NCBI GenBank assembly: GCA_018648805.1
Contig: JABGQM010000009.1
Location: 29,415 to 93,414, forward strand
Reading direction: 5' to 3'
DNA from: Verrucomicrobiota bacterium
GTDB taxonomy: Bacteria > Verrucomicrobiota > Kiritimatiellia > UBA8416 > JABMPJ01
Length of the DNA stretch: 64,000 bases
The position numbers and the translations under genes were made by a program. Within the stretch, counting starts at the first letter, position 1. Each line of letters starts with the position of its first letter. The notes beneath the pieces were generated by a model. The model made no database searches and had not been told where the DNA came from. It saw nothing but the letters and a program-made list of their open reading frames with translations. Below, one piece after another: positions 40,161 through 49,338 of this stretch.

Positions 40161-41870
40161 ATGCCACTGACATCCAATGATCAATATGTCCTTGAGATCC
40201 TGCAGGAGCATGGACTGGTTAGCGACGCGCAGGTCGAAGAGGCCCAAGGCACGATCATCCAGGCCGGCACCTCCACGGTTGAGGTCCTGATCGACCGCGA
40301 CGTGCTTGACGAAGATGAGGTCATGCAGGTTCTGGCCGAGCAGTTCGGTATGCAGAAGCTCAGCATGAAGGATGTCGAGGTGCCGGCCGAGGTGCGCGAG
40401 ATGATCGACACCCCCACGGCGCGCCGCTATCGCGTCGTGCCGGTCTTCATGAGCGATAACGTATTGACCGTGGCCCTCGCGGATCCGCTTAAGTTTGACA
40501 CCCTGGACGGTCTGCGCCATGTGCTCGACTGCGATGTCGAGGCCGTGGTGACCACCCGGGCAGAACTGAAGGTGGCGCTGGACCACTATTACACCGATGA
40601 ATCCGACATGGATAGCATGTTGGACATGATTTCGGATGGCACGGTCGACGTGGCCATGGCGGGGACAGAAGACCGTGTCCAGGACTCCTCCGATGACTCG
40701 GACGCCCCGATTATCAAGCTGGTCAGCCTGATCATTCTGGAGGCCTACCGCAACCGCGCTTCGGATATTCATCTTGAGCCGCTCGAGAAGCGGTTCCGTG
40801 TGCGCTACCGTATTGACGGTGTGCTGCACGAGGTGGACAGTCCGCCCAAGCGCTTGCAGTCAGCCATCGTCAGTCGCATCAAGATTATGGCGGCGATGAA
40901 GATTTCCGAGAAACGCAAGCCGCAGGATGGCCGTATCCAGGTGAACATTCTAGGCCGTGTGCTCGACCTGCGTGTTTCGACCGTACCGACCAGCCATGGC
41001 GAGAGTATCGTCATGCGTATTCTGGACAAACAGAATCTGGCCTTGGGGCTGCCCAAGCTCGGGTTCTTCTCGGATGACCAGCAGACCTTCGAGCGCATGA
41101 TCGCACAGCCGGACGGCATCCTCCTGGTCACCGGCCCGACCGGATCGGGCAAAACCACCACGCTGTATGCCTGCCTGGGCGCGATCAACCGGCCCGACCG
41201 CAAGATCATCACGGTTGAGGATCCGGTCGAATACGAGATGTCGGGTATCAACCAGGTGCAGGTGCGTGCGAGCATCGGTATGACCTTTGCCGTGGCGCTG
41301 CGCTCCATTCTGCGCCAGGCGCCTAACGTCGTGATGATCGGTGAAATTCGAGATCCAGAAACCGCCAACATTGCGACCGAGGCCTCGCTGACCGGTCACC
41401 TCGTCTTCAGCACGCTGCATACCAACGATGCACCGGGCGCGATTACACGTCTACTCGATATCGGCGTGAAGCCCTTCATGGTGGCCTCGTCGCTGCGCTG
41501 CGTTATGGCCCAGCGCCTGGTGCGTTGCATCTGTGACAACTGCAAAGAGGAGTATCAGCCCGAGCTGCACGAACTGACCGGGCTCGGTGCGGCGGCGGCG
41601 GCGTTGGCTGATCAGAAGCTGGTGCGCGGGCACGGCTGCGCCAAGTGTTCGCTGACGGGCTATCACAGCCGGAAGGGCCTCTTTGAAATCATGGTGGTCG
41701 ACGATGATATTCAGCGCATGATTTTCGAGAAGGTCAGCTCCTCCGAGCTCCGCACGTTTGCACGCGGGGCCGGTATGCGCACCCTACGTGAGGATGGCCT
41801 GCGTAAGATCTCGGCTGGCGTGACCACGGTCGAAGAGGTCCTCAGGGTAACCATGGGCGACATTGAGTAG
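40161..41870 (+). CDS. pilB: Type IV pilus / type II secretion assembly ATPase (PilB/GspE family)
   Basis: The 569-residue ATPase has an N-terminal MshEN-type domain (about residues 1-150, LEILQEHGLVSDAQVEEAQ). The catalytic core has SDIHLEPLEKRFRVRYRIDGV, Walker [14 protein letters not shown], Asp box ITVEDPVEYEM, Walker B MIGEIRDPETANIA and HTNDAPGAITRL. It also has a four-cysteine zinc site (CICDNCKEEYQ ... GCAKC). It powers extension of a pilus or pseudopilus from the cytoplasm. It is first of six close genes. A second, similar ATPase follows at 42974, so the name pilB is by type only. Confidence 0.85.
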   Translation: MPLTSNDQYVLEILQEHGLVSDAQVEEAQGTIIQAGTSTVEVLIDRDVLDEDEVMQVLAEQFGMQKLSMKDVEVPAEVREMIDTPTARRYRVVPVFMSDNVLTVALADPLKFDTLDGLRHVLDCDVEAVVTTRAELKVALDHYYTDESDMDSMLDMISDGTVDVAMAGTEDRVQDSSDDSDAPIIKLVSLIILEAYRNRASDIHLEPLEKRFRVRYRIDGVLHEVDSPPKRLQSAIVSRIKIMAAMKISEKRKPQDGRIQVNILGRVLDLRVSTVPTSHGESIVMRILDKQNLALGLPKLGFFSDDQQTFERMIAQPDGILLVTGPTGSGKTTTLYACLGAINRPDRKIITVEDPVEYEMSGINQVQVRASIGMTFAVALRSILRQAPNVVMIGEIRDPETANIATEASLTGHLVFSTLHTNDAPGAITRLLDIGVKPFMVASSLRCVMAQRLVRCICDNCKEEYQPELHELTGLGAAAAALADQKLVRGHGCAKCSLTGYHSRKGLFEIMVVDDDIQRMIFEKVSSSELRTFARGAGMRTLREDGLRKISAGVTTVEEVLRVTMGDIE

Positions 41871-41886
41871 ACGGGGAGGATGACGT

Positions 41887-42972
41887 ATGGATTCCGCACA
41901 TATTGAGATGAACGACCTGCTGCAGCTGACGGTCGACGAGGACGCGTCGGATCTGCATCTCACGGTTGGCGCGCCTCCCATGCTGCGCATCCACGGCGGC
42001 TTGCAGCCGCTGGACAGCCCCCTCTTGACGCCCGACGATACCGAGCGGCTGATGAAGAGTATCACCTCGCCCGATCACCAGCAGAAGGTGCGCGAGGGTG
42101 GGGGCACCGACTTCGGTTTCAGTTTTGGCGAGACGGCCCGTTTCCGTGTCAGTGTGCTGAAGACCAAGGGCAACGTGGGGGTCGTGCTGCGTCAGATCCC
42201 GACCGCTCTGATGAGTCTGGAGCGTATCGGTCTGCCGCCGCAGGTCAAAGAGTTGCTTTTCAAGCCGCGCGGACTGATCTTGGTGACGGGTCCGACGGGA
42301 TCAGGTAAGACCACCACCCTGGCCAGCATGATCAACGTCATCAATCAGGAACGCGACTGCCACATTATCACGATTGAGGATCCGATCGAGTATTACCACT
42401 CACACAACAAGGCGATCGTGACGCAGCGCGAGCTGGGGGTGGACGTGCCCTCATTCAAGGAGGCCCTGCGGCGTGCGTTGCGCCAGGACCCGGACGTGAT
42501 TCTGGTGGGTGAAATGCGTGACCTCGAGACGATGGAAGCGGCCATCACGGCGGCTGAAACGGGCCATCTCGTTTTTGCCACGCTGCACACGACCGGTGCC
42601 GCCAACACGGTGGACCGTATTGTGGATGCCTTCCCCACCGATCAGCAGGAACAGGTGCGCACCCAGCTGGCGGCCGGCATCGTGGCGGTCATCTCGCAGT
42701 TGCTGTTGGTTCGCAAAGACAAGCCCGGCCGTGTGGCGGCTTTTGAGATCATGATCTCAACGCCCTCGATTCGCTCGCTGATCCGCGAGAACAAGACCTT
42801 CCGTATGGCCTCCGACATTCAGACCGGGGCGAAGTATGGCATGATCACGCTGGATGCTCACATGATGGCTCTCTACCGGGCCGGGCAAATCCGCTACGAG
42901 GACCTAATCACCAAGGCGCAGGATCCCGAAATGATTGTCCAGAAGCTGCGTGAGGAAGGCGCGAAACGCTGA
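41887..42972 (+). CDS. pilT: Twitching-motility retraction ATPase PilT
   Basis: The 361-residue protein shows the PilT marks: [20 protein letters not shown] at the start, Walker [29 protein letters not shown], the Walker B region [39 protein letters not shown] and the [17 protein letters not shown] motif that separates PilT/PilU from PilB. It retracts type IV pili, driving twitching and DNA uptake. It starts 16 bases after pilB and ends two bases before the next ATPase. No pilin, PilC or secretin lies near, so the rest of the pilus machine must be encoded elsewhere. Confidence 0.9.
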   Translation: MDSAHIEMNDLLQLTVDEDASDLHLTVGAPPMLRIHGGLQPLDSPLLTPDDTERLMKSITSPDHQQKVREGGGTDFGFSFGETARFRVSVLKTKGNVGVVLRQIPTALMSLERIGLPPQVKELLFKPRGLILVTGPTGSGKTTTLASMINVINQERDCHIITIEDPIEYYHSHNKAIVTQRELGVDVPSFKEALRRALRQDPDVILVGEMRDLETMEAAITAAETGHLVFATLHTTGAANTVDRIVDAFPTDQQEQVRTQLAAGIVAVISQLLLVRKDKPGRVAAFEIMISTPSIRSLIRENKTFRMASDIQTGAKYGMITLDAHMMALYRAGQIRYEDLITKAQDPEMIVQKLREEGAKR

Positions 42973-42973
42973 T

Positions 42974-44680
42974 ATGGCCGACATCAAACATAGTGATCCG
43001 GTGCTGCAACTGGTGGCCGAACGAACGACGCTGACGGATGAGTTGGCGGCGGATATCATGGCCGAGATGGAGTCGACCGGCAAGCCGGTGCGGCAGATCC
43101 TGGTCGATATGGGGCTCCTGACCGAAGACGAGTTGCTCGAGCTGTTCGCCGAGTACCTGGGGATAGAGGTGATCAACCTGCCGGCGACGGATGTGCCGCC
43201 CGACGTGGTGCACAGTGTCCCCGCCAGCGTGGCACGCATGTACAACGTGGTGCCGGTCGAGGTCGGGCCCAATTCTGTAAAACTGGCCACGTCCAGCCTG
43301 ATCAGCCCCGAGGTCATGGACGAGTTGATGTTCGTGCTGACACGTGACGTCTCGTTTGTGATGGCCCGCGATGACGACTGTCAGACCTTTATCAACCAGT
43401 TCTATGGGGATGACAGTGCCGCGGTGACGGATATGCTGTCGGCGCTCGAATCGGAGATCGAGGACTCCGACACCATCTTGCTGGGTGACGAGGAAGACGA
43501 GCACGGCATTGAAGAAGCGGCCGGCTCAACCCCGGTGATCCGCTTTGTCAATTTGGTGCTCTACCAGGCCGTCAACGACCGCGCCTCGGATATCCACTTC
43601 GAACCGTTCGAGAAAGAGTTCAAGATTCGCTACCGTGTGGATGGCGCACTCTACGAGATGCGCCCACCTGCCAAGCGGCTGGCCATGCCGATCATTTCGC
43701 GCGTCAAGGTCATGTCGAATCTGAACATTGCCGAACGGCGGTTGCCGCAGGATGGTCGCATCCAGTTGACGATCGCGGGGCGCCAGATTGACTTGCGTGT
43801 CTCCACCCTCCCCACCCAGTTCGGTGAGAGCGTGGTGCTGCGTGTGCTTGACCGTTCGGTCGTGTCGCTCGAGTTGGAAAACCTGGGTCTGCCGACCGAT
43901 GTCTACGACATGATCCTGACCGATATCGAACGTCCCAACGGAATTATTGTGGTGACAGGGCCCACCGGATCGGGCAAGACGACCACGCTCTATTCGGCCC
44001 TGCGCCGGATCAACCGGATTGAGACCAAGCTGCTCACGGCCGAGGAGCCGGTCGAGTATGACATTGATGGCATCATCCAGGTGCCGATCAGCGAGGTCTC
44101 CGGCAATACGTTCCACAACGTGCTGCGTGCCTTCCTGCGTCAGGACCCTGATGTCATGATGATCGGTGAAATTCGTGACCTGGATACAGCCCAGATTTCG
44201 GTGCAGGCCGCGCTGACCGGTCACTTGGTCTTCAGTACGCTGCACACCAACGATGCGGCCGGCGCCATTACGCGCTTGATTGATATGGATGTAGAGCCCT
44301 ACCTGATCTCGTCGACCATGACGGCCGTACTGGGGCAGCGCCTTGTGCGGACGATCTGTGAGCAATGCAAGACGGCCTATGAGCCTGACGATGAGGTGCT
44401 GGGCCTGCTCGACCTCACGCGCGACGACGTGGCGGGGCGGTCGTTCTACTACGGTACGGGCTGCCAGCACTGCAACGATACGGGGTATCACGGTCGCAAA
44501 GGCATCTACGAATACCTGCGTGTGACCGATACGGTGCGGCAGTTGATTGATGAACGCAAACCCACGCTCCTGATTCGGGAAGAGGCCATTCGTGAGGGCA
44601 TGCGCCCCCTGCGCGAGGATGGCATTCGCAGCGTGCTGGATGGCTATACGACGGCCGAAGAGATACTGAAATACACCTAG
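42974..44680 (+). CDS. Second GspE/PilB-type ATPase
   Basis: The 568-residue protein starts MADIKHSDPVLQLV at an ATG that follows the pilT stop by one base. Its N-terminal region (about 1-160) resembles the MshEN/T2SS-E N-domain. The core has SDIHFEPFEKEFKIRYRVDG, Walker [40 protein letters not shown] and the zinc cysteines ICEQCKTAYE ... GCQHCND. It is parallel to, but distinct from, the ATPase at 40161, so one probably serves a type II secretion or pseudopilus system and the other a type IV pilus. Which is which cannot be decided here. Confidence 0.85.
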   Translation: MADIKHSDPVLQLVAERTTLTDELAADIMAEMESTGKPVRQILVDMGLLTEDELLELFAEYLGIEVINLPATDVPPDVVHSVPASVARMYNVVPVEVGPNSVKLATSSLISPEVMDELMFVLTRDVSFVMARDDDCQTFINQFYGDDSAAVTDMLSALESEIEDSDTILLGDEEDEHGIEEAAGSTPVIRFVNLVLYQAVNDRASDIHFEPFEKEFKIRYRVDGALYEMRPPAKRLAMPIISRVKVMSNLNIAERRLPQDGRIQLTIAGRQIDLRVSTLPTQFGESVVLRVLDRSVVSLELENLGLPTDVYDMILTDIERPNGIIVVTGPTGSGKTTTLYSALRRINRIETKLLTAEEPVEYDIDGIIQVPISEVSGNTFHNVLRAFLRQDPDVMMIGEIRDLDTAQISVQAALTGHLVFSTLHTNDAAGAITRLIDMDVEPYLISSTMTAVLGQRLVRTICEQCKTAYEPDDEVLGLLDLTRDDVAGRSFYYGTGCQHCNDTGYHGRKGIYEYLRVTDTVRQLIDERKPTLLIREEAIREGMRPLREDGIRSVLDGYTTAEEILKYT

Positions 44681-44701
44681 GCCGCTAACGAGGATTGAAC
44701 C

Positions 44702-45619
44702 ATGGAAACTGTTGTTATTGCCGGCTCGGGCCCTGCCGGTCTGGCGGCCGCATTGTACACCGCACGGGCCAACCTGTCGCCGGTGGTGATTGAAGGCTTG
44801 CAGCCGGGGGGGCAGCTGACCACCACGACCGAGGTCGAAAACTACCCCGGGTTCACGGATGCACTGGATGGAACCGACCTCGTGATGCGGATGCGCGCCC
44901 AGGCGGAGCGGTTCGGTACACGCTATATCATGGATGAGCTGACCGGCGCCGACCTGACCGGCGACACGCTGAGCGTCACGCTCTCCGGCGGGGAAGTGAT
45001 TGAGACACGCACCTTGATCATTGCCACCGGCGCCAGTGCGCGCTATCTGGGGTTGCCCTCTGAGCAGCGCCTGATCGGTAAGGGGGTGTCGGGCTGCGCC
45101 ACCTGCGACGGGGCCTTCTATCGCGGCCAGCGTGTCGTGGTTGTGGGCGGGGGTGACACCGCCATGGAGGATGCGATTTTCCTCTCGCGTCTGGTAGAGC
45201 ATGTAACCGTTGTGCATCGCCGCGATGCGTTCCGCGCGTCACAGATCATGGGCAAACGCGTGCTGGCCAACGAGAAGATCGAGGTGATGTGGGATTCGGT
45301 TGTGGATGAGGTCCTCGGCGAGGATGGCGTCGAAGGGGTCAAGCTGCGCAACGTGAAGAGCGATGCCATCACGGAGGTCCCTGCGACCGGCCTCTTCGTG
45401 GCGATTGGGCATAATCCCAATACGGGGGTGTTTGGCGACCAGTTGACCACCGATGACCAGAGCTTCCTGGTCACCACCAATACGCGTACAAATATTCCGG
45501 GCGTGTTTGCCGCCGGGGATGTGCAGGATCCGCTCTACAAGCAGGCCGTGACGGCCGCAGGTTCCGGCTGCATGGCCGCCCTCGAGGTCGAACGCTACCT
45601 TGCGGCTGTGGAAGGCTGA
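44702..45619 (+). CDS. trxB: Thioredoxin reductase
   Basis: The 305-residue flavoprotein has the FAD motif IAGSGPAGLAAALYTARA, the redox pair in SGCATCDGAFY (C132, C135), the NADPH motif VVVGGGDTAMEDAIFL, the HRRDAFRAS stretch of bacterial TrxB and the closing FAAGDVQDPLYKQAVTAAGSG. It passes electrons from NADPH to thioredoxin. GAGG lies before the ATG. Thioredoxin is also the partner of the two fRMsr enzymes in this window. It lies inside the pilus ATPase run with 21- and 2-base gaps, which is an unexpected place. Confidence 0.95.
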   Translation: METVVIAGSGPAGLAAALYTARANLSPVVIEGLQPGGQLTTTTEVENYPGFTDALDGTDLVMRMRAQAERFGTRYIMDELTGADLTGDTLSVTLSGGEVIETRTLIIATGASARYLGLPSEQRLIGKGVSGCATCDGAFYRGQRVVVVGGGDTAMEDAIFLSRLVEHVTVVHRRDAFRASQIMGKRVLANEKIEVMWDSVVDEVLGEDGVEGVKLRNVKSDAITEVPATGLFVAIGHNPNTGVFGDQLTTDDQSFLVTTNTRTNIPGVFAAGDVQDPLYKQAVTAAGSGCMAALEVERYLAAVEG

Positions 45620-45621
45620 GC

Positions 45622-47379
45622 ATGGCGCGCACGACATCCGAGAGCAGCGGTATGTCCGAGCAGTCACTGACCCCCTATCGCCGTATTTTCCGATACGCAA
45701 TGGCCTATTGGCCGCGCCTGGCCGTGGGCTTCTTCTTTGGCGGCCTCTACGCCGCGGCCAATGGTGGCCTCCTATGGGCCATCCATCGCGGCCTGAGTGA
45801 GACGTTCAAAGCTGATGCGAACCCCTCCCTGACCACTGTGCTGCTGGCCGTGGCTTTCTTTCCTGCGGTGGGGGCTGTACGAGGCGTGGCCGATTTCCTC
45901 TCCAAGTATAACGTGCGCTGGGTCGGCAACCGGGTGGTCAAGCAGCTGCGCGATACCATGTTCGCGCACCTGCACGACCTCTCCGTCTCCTACTTCTCGA
46001 ATAGCCGTACCGGCGAACTGATTTCGCGCGTCTCCAACGACACGGTTCTGGTGGAGTCGGCGGTGTCGACCGTGATTATGGATCTGGCCAAGCAGCCCTT
46101 CACACTGCTGGCCATGACCATCGCCATCTTTCGGCTGGATGCGCGCCTGGCGCTGGTGAGCCTCGTGCTCTTTCCGCTCTGCCTTATCCCCATCTCGGCA
46201 TTCGGACTGCGCATCCGGCGGCATACCAAGATAGCGCAGGAGCGCATTGCGGATGTGGTCTCGATCCTGCAGGAGACCGTAAGCGGGGTGCGCATCGTCA
46301 AAGCCTTCGGCATGGAGGCCCATGAGACGGGCCGCTTCAGAGAACAGACCCGTGTGTACTTTCTGCGCATCATGCGCATGTGTAAGGCCGAGGCCGGGGT
46401 GGAGCCGATTATCGTCTTCATCTCGACCCTCTCCATTGCGGCGGTGCTGGTCTACGTGCGTGTGACGACTATGCCCGTCCAGGACTTCGTGACGTTTGCC
46501 GCCGCCCTGTTCATGATGTACGAGCCGGTCAAGAAAATCGGCCGCATCCATATCCGCCTGCAACAGAGTAGTGCGGCGGCGCAGCGGGTCTTCGATGTGC
46601 TCGACACCGAGGTCAGCGTCAAGGACCGCGCGGGGGCCACGGCGCTGGCGACCACGCCCGGCGCGATCACGTTTGACAACGTTCGTTTTGCATATGGTGA
46701 GGAGCCGATCCTGTCGGATGTGTCGCTCGAGGTGGGCGCCGGTGAGCGGGTCGCTTTCGTCGGAAGCTCGGGCGCCGGCAAGACCACGCTGGTCAACCTC
46801 GTGCCACGCTTCTACGACGTGACCGCCGGGGCGATCCGGATTGGGGGATGTGACGTGCGCGACCTGACGCTGCAGTCGTTGCGCGGGGCGATCGGCCTGG
46901 TGACGCAGGAGACCTTCCTGTTCAACGATACGGTGGCCAACAACATCCGCTACGGTTTCCCGCAGGCCGACCGTGCGGCGATCGAGGCGGCCGCGCGGCG
47001 TGCGCATGCACACGCGTTCATTCTGGAAATGCCGGATGAATATGACACCGTCATCGGCGAGCGCGGCGTGCGGCTCTCGGGTGGACAGCGCCAGCGCCTG
47101 GCGATTGCGCGGGCCATTTTGCGAAATCCGCCCATCCTGATCCTGGACGAAGCCACGAGTGCCCTCGACACCGAATCCGAACGCATGGTGCAGGCCGCCC
47201 TGGATGAACTAATGACGGGCCGCACCGTGCTGGCGATTGCGCACCGGCTCTCGACGATTGCCAACTGTGACCGCATTATCGTGCTTGAGCAGGGCCGCAT
47301 CATCGAACGCGGGTCCCATGACGAGCTGCTCGCCCTGGATGGAACGTACAAGCGACTGTATGACATGCAATTCGGATAG
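45622..47379 (+). CDS. msbA: MsbA-type lipid A / multidrug ABC exporter
   Basis: The 585-residue half-transporter has six transmembrane segments in residues 30-330, with the RVSNDTVLVESAVSTV and GVRIVKAFGMEAHE elements of MsbA-like exporters. The ATPase has Walker A GSSGAGKTTLVNL, signature LSGGQRQRLAIARAIL, LILDEATSALDTES and the H-loop IAHRLSTIANCD. It probably flips the lipid A core to the periplasmic face for LPS export, which fits LptE in the same window; general drug export is an alternative. Start at 45622 gives a short tail before MSEQS (45652 is an alternative start). Confidence 0.82.
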   Translation: MARTTSESSGMSEQSLTPYRRIFRYAMAYWPRLAVGFFFGGLYAAANGGLLWAIHRGLSETFKADANPSLTTVLLAVAFFPAVGAVRGVADFLSKYNVRWVGNRVVKQLRDTMFAHLHDLSVSYFSNSRTGELISRVSNDTVLVESAVSTVIMDLAKQPFTLLAMTIAIFRLDARLALVSLVLFPLCLIPISAFGLRIRRHTKIAQERIADVVSILQETVSGVRIVKAFGMEAHETGRFREQTRVYFLRIMRMCKAEAGVEPIIVFISTLSIAAVLVYVRVTTMPVQDFVTFAAALFMMYEPVKKIGRIHIRLQQSSAAAQRVFDVLDTEVSVKDRAGATALATTPGAITFDNVRFAYGEEPILSDVSLEVGAGERVAFVGSSGAGKTTLVNLVPRFYDVTAGAIRIGGCDVRDLTLQSLRGAIGLVTQETFLFNDTVANNIRYGFPQADRAAIEAAARRAHAHAFILEMPDEYDTVIGERGVRLSGGQRQRLAIARAILRNPPILILDEATSALDTESERMVQAALDELMTGRTVLAIAHRLSTIANCDRIIVLEQGRIIERGSHDELLALDGTYKRLYDMQFG

Positions 47380-47386
47380 GACTGAG

Positions 47387-48463
47387 ATGAAGACGTCCGA
47401 TTTTGACTACGCGCTTCCACCGGAGCTGATTGCCCAGGATCCCCTGCCGGAACGGTCCCAGTCGCGCATGCTCGTGCTCCCGCGCCAAGGGGGCGCGCTC
47501 CAACACCGCCAGGTCGTGGATGTGGTCGACATCTTGGATGCCGGAGATCTACTCGTGGTGAACGATACGCAGGTGTTTCCGGCGCGTATTCACGGACAGC
47601 GCACGGACACCGGCGGGCAGGCCGAACTGTTGCTGACGCACCGTGTTGAAGGCGGACCGCAGGGCGAAACGTGGGAGGCGCTTATGAAGAGCGGCTTTCG
47701 GGCACGGGCCGGCATCCGGCTGCGCATGGCCGAAGGTGCCGTCAACGCCGAGATTCTCGAAACCATGGCGGCCGGTCGTGTGAAGGTGCGGCTGGAGAGC
47801 GAGACCCCGCTGCACGATATCCTTGAGCACCATGGCGAGGTGCCGCTGCCGCCTTACATCAGGCGCACTGGGACCGATGATGCCCGCGCCGACATCGACC
47901 GTACACGCTACCAGACCGTATATGCGACGTCGCGCGGTGCCGTGGCGGCTCCTACGGCCGGGCTGCACTTTTCGGATGCGTTGCTGGCCGATCTGGAGGC
48001 GAAGGGGATCGGGCGGGCAACGGTAACGCTGCATGTGGGCCCCGGCACGTTCCGGCCGGTGAAAGCCGATGATGTGAGCGGCCACGAGATGGATGCCGAA
48101 TGGTATGCCCTCAGCGAGGAGACCGCCGCACGCATCAGGGCCACCCGCGCAGCGGGAGGACGGGTGGTGGCTGTCGGGACCACAACGGTCCGTACGCTGG
48201 AGACCGTCTGCGCCGAGTACGGGGAGGTGGTTGCCGCTTCGGGGTGGAGCCGCCTGTTCATTCATCCGCCATACAGGTTTGGCGCCGTCGACGCGCTTCT
48301 GACCAATTTCCATCTGCCTCGCTCCACCCTACTCATGCTCGTGAGTGCATTCTGCGACGGGCCGCAGGGCGGGGGACGTGAGCGTCTCCTGGAGACTTAT
48401 CGCTGTGCGGTAGCCGCGAAGTACCGCTTCTACAGCTATGGCGACTGCATGATGATCGTGTAG
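47387..48463 (+). CDS. queA: S-adenosylmethionine:tRNA ribosyltransferase-isomerase
   Basis: The 358-residue protein begins MKTSDFDYALPPELIAQDPLPERSQSRML, the canonical QueA N-terminus, with LLVVNDTQVFPARIHG and PLPPYIRR. The later motifs YQTVYATSRGAVAAPTAGLHFS and TLHVGPGTFRPVK are also typical. It adds the epoxy-cyclopentane ring in queuosine synthesis at tRNA position 34. AGGA lies 7 bases before the ATG at 47387; an earlier in-frame start overlaps the ABC gene and is rejected. It is the last gene of the run starting at pilB, 7 bases after the exporter. Confidence 0.95.
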   Translation: MKTSDFDYALPPELIAQDPLPERSQSRMLVLPRQGGALQHRQVVDVVDILDAGDLLVVNDTQVFPARIHGQRTDTGGQAELLLTHRVEGGPQGETWEALMKSGFRARAGIRLRMAEGAVNAEILETMAAGRVKVRLESETPLHDILEHHGEVPLPPYIRRTGTDDARADIDRTRYQTVYATSRGAVAAPTAGLHFSDALLADLEAKGIGRATVTLHVGPGTFRPVKADDVSGHEMDAEWYALSEETAARIRATRAAGGRVVAVGTTTVRTLETVCAEYGEVVAASGWSRLFIHPPYRFGAVDALLTNFHLPRSTLLMLVSAFCDGPQGGGRERLLETYRCAVAAKYRFYSYGDCMMIV

Positions 48464-48561
48464 TCCGCAGGCCAAAAGAGCGGTTTTCAGGTCTGTGTGG
48501 TTGTGTTACTATTGTAGCCGTTGGTGAGGGAATGGCTCCCTCATGTGGGGCTTTTGACGAT

Positions 48562-49272
48562 ATGAAGCGTTTTGCCTACATCTTGACCGGTCTGGTGCTC
48601 GTTGGCTGCTGGGCTGCGCCTGTGGTTCATGGAGCCGTGGTCCTGGCATCCAACACGTGGGACACCACCACAGAGTCGTGGGATGCTTTTGAGGACTACA
48701 TAGACGTTACGCATGACAACACGGGTTCGGGGAATCCTGACGGATTTCTTGATATCGCTTTTGAGGCCGGTCATGGCAGCGCCAGCGAGATTGAGGCGAT
48801 CGTCTACCAGGATGCCAGCAGCTTTTTTGCCGGTGGCTGGACCAACTCGATGTGGATCGAATTTGACTTCTTTGCGCAGGATGATACGCCGGACTTCCTG
48901 GAGCTGCGCTTTCGTGGCACAACCAGCGGGGATTACTGGTCCTATCTCTTGACACCCTCATCGTTTGTAGGTACCTGGACCACCTATTCGGTCATGCTGG
49001 ACCATTCTGACACGCAGTGGTTCTACGGTGAGGGGCTGGCCGGCCACGGCAGCGAGTCGGATTTTCTGGATGATCTGGGGACGATTGACTGGCTTGGAAT
49101 CTTTATTCAAGACGGCTCTGACGATGCCAATCGCTACGGTCTGGACAACTTCCAGCTCATGGTACCTGAACCGGCCGAATACGCGCTGGCGCTCAGTGCA
49201 TTGGCCGTCATCGGGCTATCGGTCAGGAAGAAGCGCAAGAAGGGCGTTGATACGCCTGATGCCCGTGGCTGA
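48562..49272 (+). CDS. PEP-CTERM sorting domain protein
   Basis: The 236-residue secreted protein starts MKRFAYILTGLVLVGCWAAP, a signal peptide. The mature region is acidic and aspartate-rich with beta-strand patterns and no enzyme motif. The C-terminus carries the sorting signal: VPEP, a hydrophobic stretch (YALALSALAVIGLSV) and a basic tail (RKKRKKG). Exosortases cleave such signals. The exosortase gene lies just downstream on the opposite strand. The protein is probably a surface or matrix component. An ATG 30 bases upstream has no spacer for a ribosome site and is rejected. Confidence 0.85.
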   Translation: MKRFAYILTGLVLVGCWAAPVVHGAVVLASNTWDTTTESWDAFEDYIDVTHDNTGSGNPDGFLDIAFEAGHGSASEIEAIVYQDASSFFAGGWTNSMWIEFDFFAQDDTPDFLELRFRGTTSGDYWSYLLTPSSFVGTWTTYSVMLDHSDTQWFYGEGLAGHGSESDFLDDLGTIDWLGIFIQDGSDDANRYGLDNFQLMVPEPAEYALALSALAVIGLSVRKKRKKGVDTPDARG

Positions 49273-49291
49273 GTGCGGCCCGCCCGCCTTG

Positions 49292-49338
49292 TCCTTCGTA
49301 GCCTTGGCGAAGGAAGACCACTGCTCACTGCTCACTCT
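49292..49338. repeat. Palindrome plus heptamer copies at a convergent junction
   Basis: TCCTTCG, nine bases and CGAAGGA form a stem. It is followed by ACTGCTC/ACTGCTCACT, copies of the same heptamer seen in the 40004 array. It lies in the 59-base gap between the PEP-CTERM and exosortase stop codons and could act as a boundary. Confidence 0.5.

Noticed and set aside
43526..45217. 563-codon open frame on the minus strand across gspE and trxB
   Set aside because: It spans two well-defined genes on the other strand and has no recognisable domain.
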